A stretch of DNA of 38,767 nt, taken from positions 1 through 38,767 of the forward strand of contig JAUNIW010000006.1 of the NCBI GenBank assembly GCA_030523245.1, written 5' to 3'. Below the pieces are notes generated by a model. It made no database searches, was not told where the DNA came from, and saw only the letters and a list, made by a program, of their open reading frames with translations. Below are positions 8,673-17,070 of this stretch, in pieces. The first letter of the stretch is position 1; every line of letters starts with the position of its first letter. The position numbers and the translations under genes are program-made. Source of the DNA: Pseudomonadota bacterium (GTDB lineage: Bacteria; Pseudomonadota; Alphaproteobacteria; RF32; CAG-239).

Positions 8673-8869
8673 TGGTTAAAACTAAAGATTTACGCGCTAT
8701 GACTAATGATCAGTTGGAAGAAAAATTGATTGCCGATAAAAAAGAACAGTTCAATTTGAGAATCCAACAGTCAACAGGCCAACTGAAAGATATTTCTAAT
8801 ATGAAGAAAGTTCGCCGTGAAGTAGCAAAAATCAACACGCTCCTTGCCGAGCGCAAGAAGAATAGTTAG
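8672..8869 (+). CDS. rpmC: 50S ribosomal protein L29
   Basis: L29 is a small two-helix protein at the tunnel exit beside L23. The 65 aa have the typical [24 protein letters not shown] start and the [16 protein letters not shown] end. The GGAGAAG preceding the ATG lies within the end of rplP, with which it overlaps by one base (TAATG). Confidence 0.96.
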   Translation: MVKTKDLRAMTNDQLEEKLIADKKEQFNLRIQQSTGQLKDISNMKKVRREVAKINTLLAERKKNS

Positions 8870-8879
8870 GAGAAAGAAT

Positions 8880-9116
8880 ATGCCTAAGAGAATTCTTCAA
8901 GGTGTTGTTGTAAGTGATAAACAGGACAAAACTGTCGTTGTCAGTGTTGAACGTCAGGTTATGCATCCGGTTTATAAGAAAATCGTGAAAAAAAGTAAAA
9001 AGTTTGCTGCTCACGATGAAAACAATCAGTGCAAGGTTGGTGATAGAGTGTCCATTCAAGAATGCCGCCCTATTTCCAAAAATAAATCTTGGACTGTCAT
9101 TTCTGATAACGCCTAA
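8880..9116 (+). CDS. rpsQ: 30S ribosomal protein S17
   Basis: S17 is a primary 16S rRNA-binding protein with an OB fold. The 78-aa product starts [21 protein letters not shown] and has [19 protein letters not shown] and the [15 protein letters not shown] signature. GGAGAAAG lies 5-6 nt before the ATG at 8880; the longer in-frame opening at 8844 runs into rpmC and is rejected. Confidence 0.97.
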   Translation: MPKRILQGVVVSDKQDKTVVVSVERQVMHPVYKKIVKKSKKFAAHDENNQCKVGDRVSIQECRPISKNKSWTVISDNA

Positions 9117-9135
9117 TAAATGAAGGAATAAAAAA

Positions 9136-9504
9136 ATGATACAAATGCAAACCAACCTAGATGTTGCTGATAATTCTGGAGCACGCCAGGTGCAGTGCAT
9201 AAAGGTTCTTGGTGGTTCCAAGAGAATGACTGCCTCTGTCGGTGATGTTATCGTTGTCGCAGTACAAGATGCTTTGCCGAAAGGGCACGTTAAAAAAGGT
9301 GATGTACATAAGGCCGTTATCGTAAGAACAGCCAGTGACATCAGACGTAAAGACGGTAGTGTTATCCGTTTTGACAGCAATGCAGCCGTTCTGATTAACA
9401 AAGACGGTGAACCAATCGGTACACGTATCTTTGGTCCTGTAACCAGAGAGCTGCGCGCTAAAAAATTTATGAAAATCATTTCATTAGCACCGGAGGTATT
9501 GTAG
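9136..9504 (+). CDS. rplN: 50S ribosomal protein L14
   Basis: L14 contributes to an intersubunit bridge. It is the standard 122 aa, beginning [27 protein letters not shown] and ending [21 protein letters not shown] clean ribosome binding site (GAAGGAA) precedes it. Confidence 0.98.
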   Translation: MIQMQTNLDVADNSGARQVQCIKVLGGSKRMTASVGDVIVVAVQDALPKGHVKKGDVHKAVIVRTASDIRRKDGSVIRFDSNAAVLINKDGEPIGTRIFGPVTRELRAKKFMKIISLAPEVL

Positions 9505-9505
9505 T

Positions 9506-9814
9506 ATGCCTAAAATGAAAATTAAGAAAAACGATACAGTTATTGTTCTGTCGGGTGACGATAAAGGCAAAATCGGTGTCGTAAAACAAGCAATGCCTAA
9601 GGAAAACAAGGTTATTGTCGAAGGCGTTAATTTAGTTAAACGTCACACAAAACCTTCTGATAAAAATCCGGGCGGGATTGTAACAAAAGAGGCTGCCATC
9701 AACGTATCTAACGTTGCTATTGCCAAAGACGGCAAAGCAACAAAAGTCGGATACAAAGTCGTTGACGGCAAAAAAGTACGTTTTGCACGTAAATCCGGTG
9801 ACGTAATCGATTAA
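9506..9814 (+). CDS. rplX: 50S ribosomal protein L24
   Basis: L24 starts 50S assembly. The N-terminal KOW motif is clear ([17 protein letters not shown]), followed by [14 protein letters not shown] and the [25 protein letters not shown] end. Its 102 aa are normal. It begins one base after the rplN stop, with GGAGG inside rplN. Confidence 0.97.
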   Translation: MPKMKIKKNDTVIVLSGDDKGKIGVVKQAMPKENKVIVEGVNLVKRHTKPSDKNPGGIVTKEAAINVSNVAIAKDGKATKVGYKVVDGKKVRFARKSGDVID

Positions 9815-9828
9815 TAGGGGAAAATTTT

Positions 9829-10368
9829 ATGGCAAATTTTGAAACATTATATAACGACGTCATAAAGAAATCTCTTGTGGAAAAATTCGGTTACAAGAAC
9901 CCACATGAGATTCCAAAGCTGACAAAAATCGTTTTGAATATGGGTATCGGCGATGCCGTTACCGATAAGAAAAAAGTAACGACCGCTATGGAAGAGTTGG
10001 CTTTGATTGCCGGACAACAGCCGGTTATGACTAAAGCCCGCAAGTCTATTGCTACCTTCAAATTGCGTGAAGGTATGCCGATTGGCTGCAAAGTTACACT
10101 GCGTTCCGAAAAAATGTATGAATTTTTGGAAAGACTGGTTAATATGGCCTTGCCGCGAATCAGAGACTTCCACGGAATTACGGGTAAGAACTTCGATGGC
10201 AGAGGAAACTTCGCTTTCGGTATTAAAGAACAGATAATCTTTCCTGAAATCAACTATGAAAAAGTTGATGAAATCAGAGGATTGGATGTTGTTATTTGTA
10301 CAACAGCTAAGACAGATGAAGAAGCTAAATTTTTGCTGACTTCATTCAACCTGCCTTACAAGAAATAA
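9829..10368 (+). CDS. rplE: 50S ribosomal protein L5
   Basis: L5 binds 5S rRNA and contacts P-site tRNA. The 179 aa contain [13 protein letters not shown], the loop [22 protein letters not shown], and [28 protein letters not shown] precedes the ATG. Confidence 0.98.
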   Translation: MANFETLYNDVIKKSLVEKFGYKNPHEIPKLTKIVLNMGIGDAVTDKKKVTTAMEELALIAGQQPVMTKARKSIATFKLREGMPIGCKVTLRSEKMYEFLERLVNMALPRIRDFHGITGKNFDGRGNFAFGIKEQIIFPEINYEKVDEIRGLDVVICTTAKTDEEAKFLLTSFNLPYKK

Positions 10369-10382
10369 GCGGAGATTTTACT

Positions 10383-10688
10383 ATGTCAAAAACAAGTTCG
10401 GTTTACAGAAACTTGAAAAGAGTAAAGATGGCTGAGAAGTATGCTAATCGCCGTCAAAAACAAAAAGCAATTGCGATGGATAAAAATGCTTCTCCGGAAG
10501 AAAGAATGCAGGCGCAGTTTGCTTTGCAAAAATTTCCTAAGAATTCTGCCAGATGCCGTATCAGAAATCGTTGCAGAATTACGGGACGTTCACGCAGTTA
10601 TTACAGAAAATTTGGCCTGAGCCGTGTTGAATTGAGAGATTTGGCAAGCTTTGGTAAAATTCCTGGTTTAGTAAAATCAAGTTGGTAA
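10383..10688 (+). CDS. rpsN: 30S ribosomal protein S14 (long form)
   Basis: At 101 aa this is the long, zinc-free S14 of Proteobacteria. It ends with [27 protein letters not shown] and the ...[12 protein letters not shown]-terminus. It lacks the paired CXXC motifs of the short zinc-binding form. GCGGAG lies upstream of the ATG. Confidence 0.97.
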   Translation: MSKTSSVYRNLKRVKMAEKYANRRQKQKAIAMDKNASPEERMQAQFALQKFPKNSARCRIRNRCRITGRSRSYYRKFGLSRVELRDLASFGKIPGLVKSSW

Positions 10689-10705
10689 GAAGGGAGAATG
10701 ATATC

Positions 10706-11104
10706 ATGTCTATGAGTGATCCTTTGGGCGATATGCTCGCACGCATTAAAAACGCACAAAGAGCTAAGAAGAGTGATGTTGTATCACCTGCTTCTCGCTT
10801 GCGTGAAAATGTGTTAGAAGTTTTGAAAAGAGAAGGCTACATTGCCGGTTATGAAAAAACCAATGTACGTCCGGGTATTGATGAACTTCATATTCAATTA
10901 AAGTACTACGAAGGTAGTGCCGTTATTACTGAAATTTACCGTGTATCTACGCCGGGTCGTCGCGTTTATTCCAGCGTTAAAGACCTGCCGAGAGTTTACA
11001 ACGGCCTTGGTATTTCCATTATTTCTACCCCGATGGGTGTTATGAGTGATAATGAAGCGCGTAAGGCCAATGTTGGCGGTGAAGTTTTGTGCCAAGTATT
11101 CTAA
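10706..11104 (+). CDS. rpsH: 30S ribosomal protein S8
   Basis: S8 is a central 16S rRNA-binding protein and the spc-operon repressor in E. coli. The 132-aa product has [15 protein letters not shown] at the start and [22 protein letters not shown] at the end. The ATG at 10706 is 8 nt from GGGAGA (10692-10697); ATG 10712 is possible, and the in-frame opening at 10682 overlapping rpsN is rejected. Confidence 0.97.
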   Translation: MSMSDPLGDMLARIKNAQRAKKSDVVSPASRLRENVLEVLKREGYIAGYEKTNVRPGIDELHIQLKYYEGSAVITEIYRVSTPGRRVYSSVKDLPRVYNGLGISIISTPMGVMSDNEARKANVGGEVLCQVF

Positions 11105-11116
11105 GGAGAAAACAGT

Positions 11117-11653
11117 ATGTCAAGAGTTGGTAAATATCCTGTTGTTGTTCCTGCTGGCGTAGAATTAACCATCAATAACAACGTTGTAACCGCAAAAGGT
11201 AAATTAGGCGAACTTCATTTTGCCTTTGACGACAGCCATGTTTCAGCTAAGCTGGAAGACGGTAAAGTTGTTGTCACACCACATTCTCTGAGCCTGACAG
11301 CCAGAGCTTTGTGGGGCACAACCCGCGCTCAGATTCAAACCATTGTAAAAGGTGTGAGCGAAGGTTTTACAAAAGATATGGAACTTGTCGGCGTGGGTTA
11401 TAAAGCCCGTGTAGAAGGCAAAAATCTCGTTTTGTCTTTAGGCTTTTCGCATGATGTGGTTTTTCCGGCACCGGAAGGTGTGAAAATTACGTGCGAATCT
11501 CCGACACAAATTAAAATCTTTGGTGCCGACAAACAGCTGGTTGGTCAAGTTGCCGCTGAATTGCGCAAATACAGAAAACCTGAACCTTATAAAGGTAAAG
11601 GTGTGAAGTATGCCGGTGAAGCCGTTCGTCGTAAAGAAGGTAAGAAGAAATAA
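11117..11653 (+). CDS. rplF: 50S ribosomal protein L6
   Basis: L6 stabilises the sarcin-ricin region. The 178 aa start [16 protein letters not shown], contain [20 protein letters not shown] and the second-domain repeat, and end in [29 protein letters not shown]. An AAGGAG site precedes the ATG. Confidence 0.98.
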   Translation: MSRVGKYPVVVPAGVELTINNNVVTAKGKLGELHFAFDDSHVSAKLEDGKVVVTPHSLSLTARALWGTTRAQIQTIVKGVSEGFTKDMELVGVGYKARVEGKNLVLSLGFSHDVVFPAPEGVKITCESPTQIKIFGADKQLVGQVAAELRKYRKPEPYKGKGVKYAGEAVRRKEGKKK

Positions 11654-11664
11654 GGAATAATTCA

Positions 11665-12027
11665 ATGAATACACCAAGAAATTTGTTTGAGAGAAGAAAG
11701 GCTCGTGTTAGATCTGCAATTAAAGCAGCTGCAAACAGCAAATTGAGATTATCTGTTTTCCGCAGCGGCAAGCATATCTATGCACAAATCATTGACGATG
11801 TAAAAGGCTCAACAGTTGCTTCCGCTTCTACTCTGGATAAGGAAGTCAGAGCTAACATCAAAAAATCTTCTACAGTTGAAGCTGCCGGCTTCATTGGTAA
11901 ATTAATTGCTGAAAGAGCAACAAAATCCGGTATTTCCGAAGTGGTTTTTGACCGCGGCGGTTATATCTATCACGGTCGTGTTAAAGCTTTGGCCGATGCT
12001 GCTCGTGAAGCTGGTCTGAAATTCTAG
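11665..12027 (+). CDS. rplR: 50S ribosomal protein L18
   Basis: L18 delivers 5S rRNA together with L5. The 120-aa sequence carries [35 protein letters not shown] and the [26 protein letters not shown] end, both diagnostic. Confidence 0.98.
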   Translation: MNTPRNLFERRKARVRSAIKAAANSKLRLSVFRSGKHIYAQIIDDVKGSTVASASTLDKEVRANIKKSSTVEAAGFIGKLIAERATKSGISEVVFDRGGYIYHGRVKALADAAREAGLKF

Positions 12028-12036
12028 GAGAGAAAG

Positions 12037-12603
12037 ATGGTACAATCTACAGATCGTCATAATTCTAAAAAAGAAGTAAAAGATGAATTGGTTGAAAAAC
12101 TGGTTCATGTAAACCGTGTTGCCAAAACAGTAAAAGGCGGCCGTACAATGTCATTTGCCGCGGTTGTTGTTGTCGGGGATCAGAAAGGCCGTATCGGATT
12201 TGGTTCCGGTAAAGCTGCCGAAGTTCCTGAAGCTATTGTTAAAGCAACCAATGAAGCCAAAAAGAATATGATTCGTATTCCGCTTCGTGAAGGCAGAACA
12301 TTGCATCATGACGTCGCTGGTCGTTTCGGGGCCGGAAAAGTTGTTCTGAGAACAGCTCCTGCCGGTACCGGTGTTATTGCCGGCGGTCCGATGCGTGCCG
12401 TGTTTGAAGTTTTGGGCGTACAGGATGTTGTTGCAAAATCTTTGGGCTCCAACAATCCTTACAATATGATTAAAGCTACTTTTGCTGCTTTACAGGCAAT
12501 CAATTCTCCGAGAATGGTTGCTACAAAACGCGGTAAAAAAGTAGGTGATATTGTGAGCCGCCGTGAAAACACAACCGGTAAAGAAGTGAAAGAGGAGGCA
12601 TAA
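12037..12603 (+). CDS. rpsE: 30S ribosomal protein S5
   Basis: S5 contributes to decoding accuracy and the mRNA helicase site. The dsRBD-like N-terminal domain has [32 protein letters not shown], and the second domain has [34 protein letters not shown]. The 188-aa length and the charged C-terminal tail are normal for Alphaproteobacteria. Confidence 0.98.
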   Translation: MVQSTDRHNSKKEVKDELVEKLVHVNRVAKTVKGGRTMSFAAVVVVGDQKGRIGFGSGKAAEVPEAIVKATNEAKKNMIRIPLREGRTLHHDVAGRFGAGKVVLRTAPAGTGVIAGGPMRAVFEVLGVQDVVAKSLGSNNPYNMIKATFAALQAINSPRMVATKRGKKVGDIVSRRENTTGKEVKEEA

Positions 12604-12606
12604 TCT

Positions 12607-12792
12607 ATGGCTGCTAATAAAACTATCAAAGTTACCAGAACTGGTAGCACAATCGGTCGTCCGGCTATTCAGGAAACTCACCTGAAAAGTCTGGGGTTAA
12701 CAAAAACAGGCCGCACAGTTGTTGTAGAAGATACACCGGCAATTCGCGGTTTGATTAAAAAAGTGGCTCATCTGGTTAAAGTTGAAGAATAA
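12607..12792 (+). CDS. rpmD: 50S ribosomal protein L30
   Basis: The 61-aa protein has the L30 pattern: KTIKVTRTGSTIGRPAIQETHLKSLGL, then a strand and RGLIKKVAHLVKVEE. It is 3 nt downstream of rpsE, with AGAGGAGG at the end of rpsE as its ribosome binding site. Confidence 0.96.
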   Translation: MAANKTIKVTRTGSTIGRPAIQETHLKSLGLTKTGRTVVVEDTPAIRGLIKKVAHLVKVEE

Positions 12793-12845
12793 TTTTGTGA
12801 GCCTGTGTTTGTTAATTTGTAAATGAAGGCAGGCTCGCAGAAATT
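12793..12845 (+). promoter_or_regulatory. long hairpin between rpmD and rplO
   Basis: About 13 base pairs (two G-U) can form between TTTTGTGAGCCTG (ends 12805) and CAGGCTCGCAGAA (starts 12830) around a 24-base loop. No T-run follows, so it is not an intrinsic terminator. It could be a processing or stability element. It occupies most of the only long gap inside the rpsJ-rplO run, apart from the rpsJ-rplC gap. Confidence 0.5.
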
Positions 12846-12884
12846 TCTTGATTGAATCAGACTAAACTATATAAGGTAAATAAA

Positions 12885-13346
12885 ATGAAACTGAATGAAT
12901 TAAAAGATAACGAAGGTGCGACAAAAAATCGTAAACGCGTTGGTCGTGGTATCGGTTCCGGTAAAGGCAAAACCTGCGGTTTAGGCCACAAGGGTCAGAA
13001 AGCCCGTTCCGGTGGTGCCAAAATGGGTTTTGAAGGCGGTCAAATGCCTTTATACCGTCAGTTGCCAAAGCATGGCTTTAAGAATCCGTTTGCAAAGACT
13101 TATGCCGTTGTAAATCTGGATACGATTCAAAAAGCTATTGATGCCGGTAAATTGGACGCCAAAGCTATTGATGTTGAGTCTTTGTTGAAGTCAAATGTTG
13201 TTTCCAAGCAATTGGACGGCATTCGTCTGCTGGCTCGCGGTGCTGTTACCAGCAGCATCAATATCACAGTCGACTCTGCTTCTAAATCAGCTGTTGAAGC
13301 TGTAGAAAAAGCAGGCGGCAAAGTTAATTTTGTTGCTGCAAAATAA
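12885..13346 (+). CDS. rplO: 50S ribosomal protein L15
   Basis: L15 is a late 50S assembly protein. The sequence begins [22 protein letters not shown] and includes [21 protein letters not shown] and [19 protein letters not shown]. The ATG at 12885 has AAGGTAAA upstream; an earlier in-frame opening at 12852 has no ribosome binding site. In most bacteria secY follows directly, but here a terminator and an RNA-prepilin module intervene. Confidence 0.98.
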   Translation: MKLNELKDNEGATKNRKRVGRGIGSGKGKTCGLGHKGQKARSGGAKMGFEGGQMPLYRQLPKHGFKNPFAKTYAVVNLDTIQKAIDAGKLDAKAIDVESLLKSNVVSKQLDGIRLLARGAVTSSINITVDSASKSAVEAVEKAGGKVNFVAAK

Positions 13347-13371
13347 TTAAAGTTATTTGCTAAAATTATTA

Positions 13372-13414
13372 AAAATCCCCGTTCAGATGAATGGGGATTT
13401 TCTATTTTTTTTCT
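13372..13414 (+). terminator. intrinsic terminator after rplO
   Basis: AAAATCCCC (13372-13380) pairs perfectly with GGGGATTTT (13393-13401), and a TCTATTTTTTTT tract follows. It separates the ribosomal operon from the RNA-prepilin module. Confidence 0.88.
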
Positions 13415-13442
13415 TTACTTTTGTTCTGTCTTTGTTTAATAT
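13414..13442 (+). promoter_or_regulatory. promoter of structured RNA copy 1
   Basis: TTTACT (13414-13419), a 17-nt spacer and TAATAT (13437-13442) point to a start at about 13450, exactly where similarity to RNA copy 2 begins. The same arrangement (TTTACA-N17-TAATAT) precedes copy 2, which strengthens both calls. Confidence 0.65.
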
Positions 13443-13449
13443 TTTAGGT

Positions 13450-13636
13450 GGATGACGGATAGTTTATCTGGGGTGTGACAACCTCTTGAAGATACGTCTT
13501 TATGCAAAGACGCTAAATAAGCATACCTTCTGGTCTATGGATCGGAAGGTAGCAAAATGTGCTATGTGCTAATATGCTACACTGCATTATCTTCAGCAGT
13601 TGTCAACTTCCGGTCGTCTTTTTAGACGGCTTTTTT
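13450..13636 (+). ncRNA. structured leader or small RNA upstream of a prepilin gene, copy 1 (unrecognised family)
   Basis: The roughly 187-nt RNA begins with a stem-loop whose loop and 3' arm contain GATAGTTTAT (13458-13467). A closing helix P1 follows (TGACAAC 13476-13482 with GTTGTCA 13599-13605), then P2 (TGAAGATA 13487-13494 with TATCTTCA 13588-13595) and hairpin P3 (CGTCTTT/AAAGACG, 13495-13512). CGGAAG (13543-13548) can pair with CTTCCG (13607-13612), making a pseudoknot across P1 and P2. A local hairpin TACCTTC/GAAGGTA (13524-13551) competes for the same GAAG. The terminator stem starts at 13613, directly after the pseudoknot strand. The prepilin ATG lies 27 nt beyond. Copy 2 keeps the stated pairing of P1, P2, P3 and the pseudoknot with different bases. 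Function is unknown; terminator-controlled leader or separate small RNA are the main options. Confidence 0.8.
13613..13636 (+). terminator. terminator at the 3' end of structured RNA copy 1
   Basis: GTCGTCT (13613-13619) pairs with AGACGGC (13624-13630), including one G-U pair, around TTTT, followed by six T. It abuts the pseudoknot strand and ends 27 nt before the prepilin start codon, so read-through may be what expresses the prepilin. Confidence 0.85.
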
Positions 13637-13663
13637 ATTGTTAATCTTAAAAAGGAAGTTGTT

Positions 13664-14269
13664 ATGAATTTTAATCAATCGGGGCGTTCAATGATAGAAA
13701 TGCTTGGTGTGTTAGCCATTATTGCCGTGTTGTCTGTTGGTGGTATTGCGGGGTATTCAAAAGCAATGCAGCAATGGAAACTGAATAAATGGAAAGCGCA
13801 AATTACAGATATAATCTTTGCGCTTAAAGACGTTTATAAAAATGAAAAAAATTTTGGCAGCAATGGCATTAATCTTTTGCCTTTTTTGAAAGGAATAGGA
13901 GTGGTTCCGCAAGGTATGCTGGATGAGAACAATAAAGATTTATTTGGAAATACTGTATCAATAAATATTCGAGCCGATGGATTGGCAGATGGTTCAATAC
14001 TTCAGCGTTTTGCTGTATATTTTTCTACCCGGCCATCAGTAACGGCAGAGCAAAATTGCCGTGAGCTTTATTCTTTTGCGCAAACAGATCCTGATGTTCA
14101 TGCAGTGGTTAATTGGGCTAACGGATATCGTACTTGCGGTAAATATGTAGAAGATGCGTATAAACAAGTAATGCCTTGCCATGAATATAATATGCAGGAG
14201 GTCGCAAAAAAGTGTAAAGTTTGCCAAGAACGTTCTTGTACTTTGATTCTTTTGTACAGAAATAACTAA
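13664..14269 (+). CDS. type IV pilin-like / type II secretion-like prepilin, 201 aa
   Basis: After an eight-residue leader the motif G|RSMIEMLGVLAIIAVLSVGGIAGY fits a prepilin cleavage site: Gly at -1, Glu at +5, then a single hydrophobic helix. The mature protein should be membrane-inserted and possibly assembled into a pilus or pseudopilus. The globular part shares VPQGMLDENNKDLFGN with the second prepilin in this window, and the C-terminus has a Cys-rich end (CKVCQERSCTL). The ATG at 13664 follows AAGGAAG by 6 nt; a longer in-frame opening starting at 13559 lies within the RNA element and is rejected. The gene sits between rplO and secY, an unusual place. No secretion or pilus assembly genes are nearby, so the partner machine is unknown. 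Confidence 0.9.
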   Translation: MNFNQSGRSMIEMLGVLAIIAVLSVGGIAGYSKAMQQWKLNKWKAQITDIIFALKDVYKNEKNFGSNGINLLPFLKGIGVVPQGMLDENNKDLFGNTVSINIRADGLADGSILQRFAVYFSTRPSVTAEQNCRELYSFAQTDPDVHAVVNWANGYRTCGKYVEDAYKQVMPCHEYNMQEVAKKCKVCQERSCTLILLYRNN

Positions 14270-14323
14270 AATGTCTATCGAATCGAAAAAAGTGTAGAAA
14301 AACTGAGGATAAAGATAAATTAG

Positions 14324-14351
14324 TTGCAAAAAAAATATTTTTGTGTAATAG
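14324..14351 (+). promoter_or_regulatory. candidate promoter of secY-adk
   Basis: TTGCAA (14324-14329), 16 nt, TAATAG (14346-14351) would start near 14358. A promoter is expected here because rplO is followed by a terminator and the RNA-prepilin module has its own. The match is moderate. Confidence 0.4.
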
Positions 14352-14364
14352 ATTAAAGCCAAGT

Positions 14365-14393
14365 GGGTTTTTATAACCCTATGTTTTGTTTTT
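14365..14393 (+). terminator. weak terminator-like hairpin upstream of secY
   Basis: GGGTT (14365-14369) pairs with AACCC (14375-14379) and is followed by a T-rich tract. It could end the prepilin transcript or attenuate secY. With only five pairs it is a weak candidate. Confidence 0.4.
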
Positions 14394-14413
14394 AAAATTT
14401 TAAGGATTAAAAA

Positions 14414-15763
14414 ATGGTATCATTAGCAGAAAAAATGGCGGCCAATATTGATATGTCTGCCTTTAGCAAAGCCGACGAATTAAAGAAAAGACTTTGGTTT
14501 ACGGTATGGGCTTTGATTATTTTCCGTTTAGGCACATATATTCCGCTTCCGGGCATCAACCCTGCGGTATTGGCTGAAATGTTCAGTCGGAATCAAGGCG
14601 GTATTTTGGGAATGTTTAATATGTTTTCCGGTGGTGCATTGGAACGTATGACGATTTTTGCCCTGAATATTATGCCGTACATTTCCGCTTCCATTATTAT
14701 CCAGCTCGGTCAGTCGGTTATTCCGTCTTTAATGGCTTTGAAAAAAGAAGGGGAAGCCGGTCATCGTAAAATTACGCATTATACAAAATGCCTGACGGTT
14801 TTGATTACGATAATTCAAGGTTATGGTATTGCCGTCGGTCTGGAAAGTGTTTCCGGTGCCAATGGCGCATCTGCCGTAATGATTGACAGTTTTGCCTTCA
14901 GATTTTCGACCATTGTTTCTCTGGTCGGCGGTACCATGTTTATTGTCTGGCTGGGAGACCAGATTACACAGCGTGGTGTCGGTAATGGTTCTTCCCTGAT
15001 TATTACCGTTGGTATTATCGCCAATATACCGAATGCTTTGGCTCAGACTTTTGAACTGGGGCGTGCCGGTCAGATGTCGGTTATGACGATTTTGATGCTG
15101 TTGGTAATGGCTTTGGCTTTGATTTATGTTATAGTGTTTGTTGAAAGAGCACAAAGAAAGATTATTATTCAATATCCGAAGCGTCAGATGGGTATGCGCA
15201 TGATGGCTGCGGAAAGTTCTCACCTGCCGTTGAAAATTAACCCGACAGGCGTTATTCCGCCTATCTTTGCCAGCTCTTTGCTGCTGCTGCCGATTACAAT
15301 TGCAAATTTATCTGCCGAAAAAGGTCCGTCATGGGTACAGAGTCTGAGTCAGATGCTGGGACATGGTCAGCCTGTTTATCTGGCCTTGTATGCCTTTTTG
15401 ATTCTGTTCTTTACCTTCTTTTATACCTCAGTGGTATTTAATCCTCAGGAGACGGCGGATAATCTGAAGAAACACGGCGGATTTATTGCCGGTATCCGTC
15501 CGGGTAAAAATACGGCCGAATATCTGGATTATGTGATTACGCGTTTAACGGTGATTGCGTCTATTTATCTGGTTTGTTTGTGTATTTTGCCTGAACTGCT
15601 TATCAGCAAAGTCGGTGTACCGTTTGTTCTGGGTGGCACAACACTGCTCATCGTTGTGCAGGTAACAATGGATTTTGTCGGACAAATTCAGTCGCATCTG
15701 ATTGCTTATCAGTATGAGGGACTTTTGAAAAAAGCGGCTTTGATTAAAAAGAAAGGGCGTTAA
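14414..15763 (+). CDS. secY: preprotein translocase subunit SecY
   Basis: SecY is the channel of the Sec translocon. The 449-aa sequence has ten expected membrane helices, the conserved GTYIPLPGINP entry to the first periplasmic loop, NIMPYISASIIIQL in helix 2, and the cytoplasmic loops with KKEGEAGHRKITHYTK and VVFNPQETADNLKKHGGFIAGIRPG. The ATG has AAGGAT upstream. Its stop overlaps the adk start by one base, so translation is coupled. It normally follows rplO directly, but here the RNA-prepilin module stands between. Confidence 0.98.
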   Translation: MVSLAEKMAANIDMSAFSKADELKKRLWFTVWALIIFRLGTYIPLPGINPAVLAEMFSRNQGGILGMFNMFSGGALERMTIFALNIMPYISASIIIQLGQSVIPSLMALKKEGEAGHRKITHYTKCLTVLITIIQGYGIAVGLESVSGANGASAVMIDSFAFRFSTIVSLVGGTMFIVWLGDQITQRGVGNGSSLIITVGIIANIPNALAQTFELGRAGQMSVMTILMLLVMALALIYVIVFVERAQRKIIIQYPKRQMGMRMMAAESSHLPLKINPTGVIPPIFASSLLLLPITIANLSAEKGPSWVQSLSQMLGHGQPVYLALYAFLILFFTFFYTSVVFNPQETADNLKKHGGFIAGIRPGKNTAEYLDYVITRLTVIASIYLVCLCILPELLISKVGVPFVLGGTTLLIVVQVTMDFVGQIQSHLIAYQYEGLLKKAALIKKKGR

Positions 15764-16431
15764 TGTCTGAAACAAAGAAAGGCTTATATGTTGTTTTTAC
15801 CGGTGCTCCGGGGTGCGGTAAAGGAACACAGGCTCGAATTCTGAAAGAAAAAACTCATATCTGTCATTTATCGACAGGAGAAATGCTGAGGGAGTATGCA
15901 TCAAAGGATACTCCCTTGGGTCGTGATTTAAAAAAGCTTTTGGATAAAGGCGAGTTTGCTACCGATGAGATGATTATTGAAATGGTGCGTAACCGCATCG
16001 GTCAGCCGGATTGCGAACGAGGATTTATTCTGGACGGTTTTCCGCGGACACTTCCGCAGGCCGAAGTTTTGGAAGGTCTGTTAGCGGAAAAGGGAATTAA
16101 ATTAAATTGCGTTTTGGAGATTCAGGTTCCGGATGAAATCATTATGGAACGTATTCTGGGACGATATTCATGCTTAAAATGCGGTGCCGGTTATCATGAT
16201 AAATTCCAAAAACCTAAAGTTTACGGCGTCTGTGATGTTTGCGGCGGAACGGAATTCGGCCGCCGGAAAGATGACAATCGTGCGACGGTACAGAATCGTC
16301 TGGTTAACTATCGTCTGCTGACCTATCCGACAATCCAGTTTTTTGAAAAACGGGGGTTGCTGCGTACGGTTGACGGTACCGGAACGATTGAGGCGGTCAG
16401 TCACAAAATTGATGAGATTCTCGGTTTGTAA
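15763..16431 (+). CDS. adk: adenylate kinase
   Basis: Adk interconverts AMP, ADP and ATP. The P-loop GAPGCGKGTQA is at residues 14-24, the AMP-binding region has HLSTGEMLR, and DGFPRTLPQAE follows. The long lid contains a four-cysteine set (CLKCG...CDVCG) that probably binds zinc, unlike the enteric enzyme but common elsewhere. At 222 aa it has the normal length of long-lid enzymes. It is coupled to secY by a TAATG overlap and followed by a terminator. Confidence 0.97.
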   Translation: MSETKKGLYVVFTGAPGCGKGTQARILKEKTHICHLSTGEMLREYASKDTPLGRDLKKLLDKGEFATDEMIIEMVRNRIGQPDCERGFILDGFPRTLPQAEVLEGLLAEKGIKLNCVLEIQVPDEIIMERILGRYSCLKCGAGYHDKFQKPKVYGVCDVCGGTEFGRRKDDNRATVQNRLVNYRLLTYPTIQFFEKRGLLRTVDGTGTIEAVSHKIDEILGL

Positions 16432-16433
16432 AA

Positions 16434-16462
16434 TTGCCGGCCGTCAAAGGCCGGTTTTGTAT
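16434..16462 (+). terminator. intrinsic terminator after adk
   Basis: CCGGCC (16437-16442) pairs with GGCCGG (16449-16454) around a six-base loop, followed by TTTTG and further A+T-rich sequence. It separates secY-adk from rpsM. Confidence 0.8.
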
Positions 16463-16586
16463 ATATTCTAAAGTTTTGGTTTTAGATATTTTTCAGCATA
16501 AGTACCGTTTGAGGTTAAAAACATCATATACTTTGTTTTATTTGCAAAAATATGTAAAAAAATTTAAGTAATTTGCAGAAAAGGGG

Positions 16587-16615
16587 TTGACTCTGATAAA
16601 TATCGTGCCTATAAT
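16587..16615 (+). promoter_or_regulatory. strong promoter of rpsM-rpsK
   Basis: TTGACT (16587-16592), exactly 17 nt, then perfect TATAAT (16610-16615). Transcription should start near 16622, leaving a leader of about 65 nt. This is the best sigma-70-type promoter in the window. The rest of the adk-rpsM gap (16463-16586) shows nothing else. Confidence 0.8.
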
Positions 16616-16686
16616 CCGCTTAATTTTGAAAAGTGGTGATCAACTTTTTGAATGTATTAATTAATTGAAAGTAATGGAGATTAAAT

Positions 16687-17055
16687 TTGGCTCGTATAGC
16701 TGGTGTAAATATTCCAAGTGCCAAGAGAATTGAAGTCGCACTGACTTATATCTTCGGTATTGGTAGAAAATCTGCTCAAGATATTTGTGCAAAGTCAGGA
16801 ATTGATATGAACCGTCGTGTCAGTCAGCTTTCTGATGAAGAAATCATGAAAATCCGCGAAGTAATCGATAACGGATACCTTGTAGAAGGTGAACTCCGTC
16901 GTGAAGTCGGTACCAACATTAAGAGATTGATGGATTTGGGTTGCTATCGTGGTTTAAGACATCGTAAAGGCTTGCCTGTTCGCGGTCAGAGTACAAAACA
17001 AAATGCTCGTACCCGTAAAGGTAAACGCAAAACCGTTGCAAATAAGAAGAAATAA
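16687..17055 (+). CDS. rpsM: 30S ribosomal protein S13 (TTG start)
   Basis: S13 is in the 30S head and contacts tRNA and the large subunit. The product [26 protein letters not shown] is canonical, and ends [24 protein letters not shown], for 122 aa. The family's conserved start falls on a TTG codon at 16687, with GGAGA (16676-16680) 6 nt upstream. There is no ATG near that would give a normal S13, so TTG initiation is well supported. Confidence 0.97.
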   Translation: MARIAGVNIPSAKRIEVALTYIFGIGRKSAQDICAKSGIDMNRRVSQLSDEEIMKIREVIDNGYLVEGELRREVGTNIKRLMDLGCYRGLRHRKGLPVRGQSTKQNARTRKGKRKTVANKKK

Positions 17056-17070
17056 GTGAGGTAAGTGCAA

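Noticed and set aside
13450-13636. Known c-di-GMP, cobalamin, TPP or similar riboswitch
   Set aside because: Pilin control made c-di-GMP an obvious idea, but I could not find the conserved cores of those classes in either copy.
13559-13663. N-terminal extension of the first prepilin
   Set aside because: It reads through the structured RNA and its terminator. The ATG at 13664 has a good ribosome binding site and gives a normal short prepilin leader.
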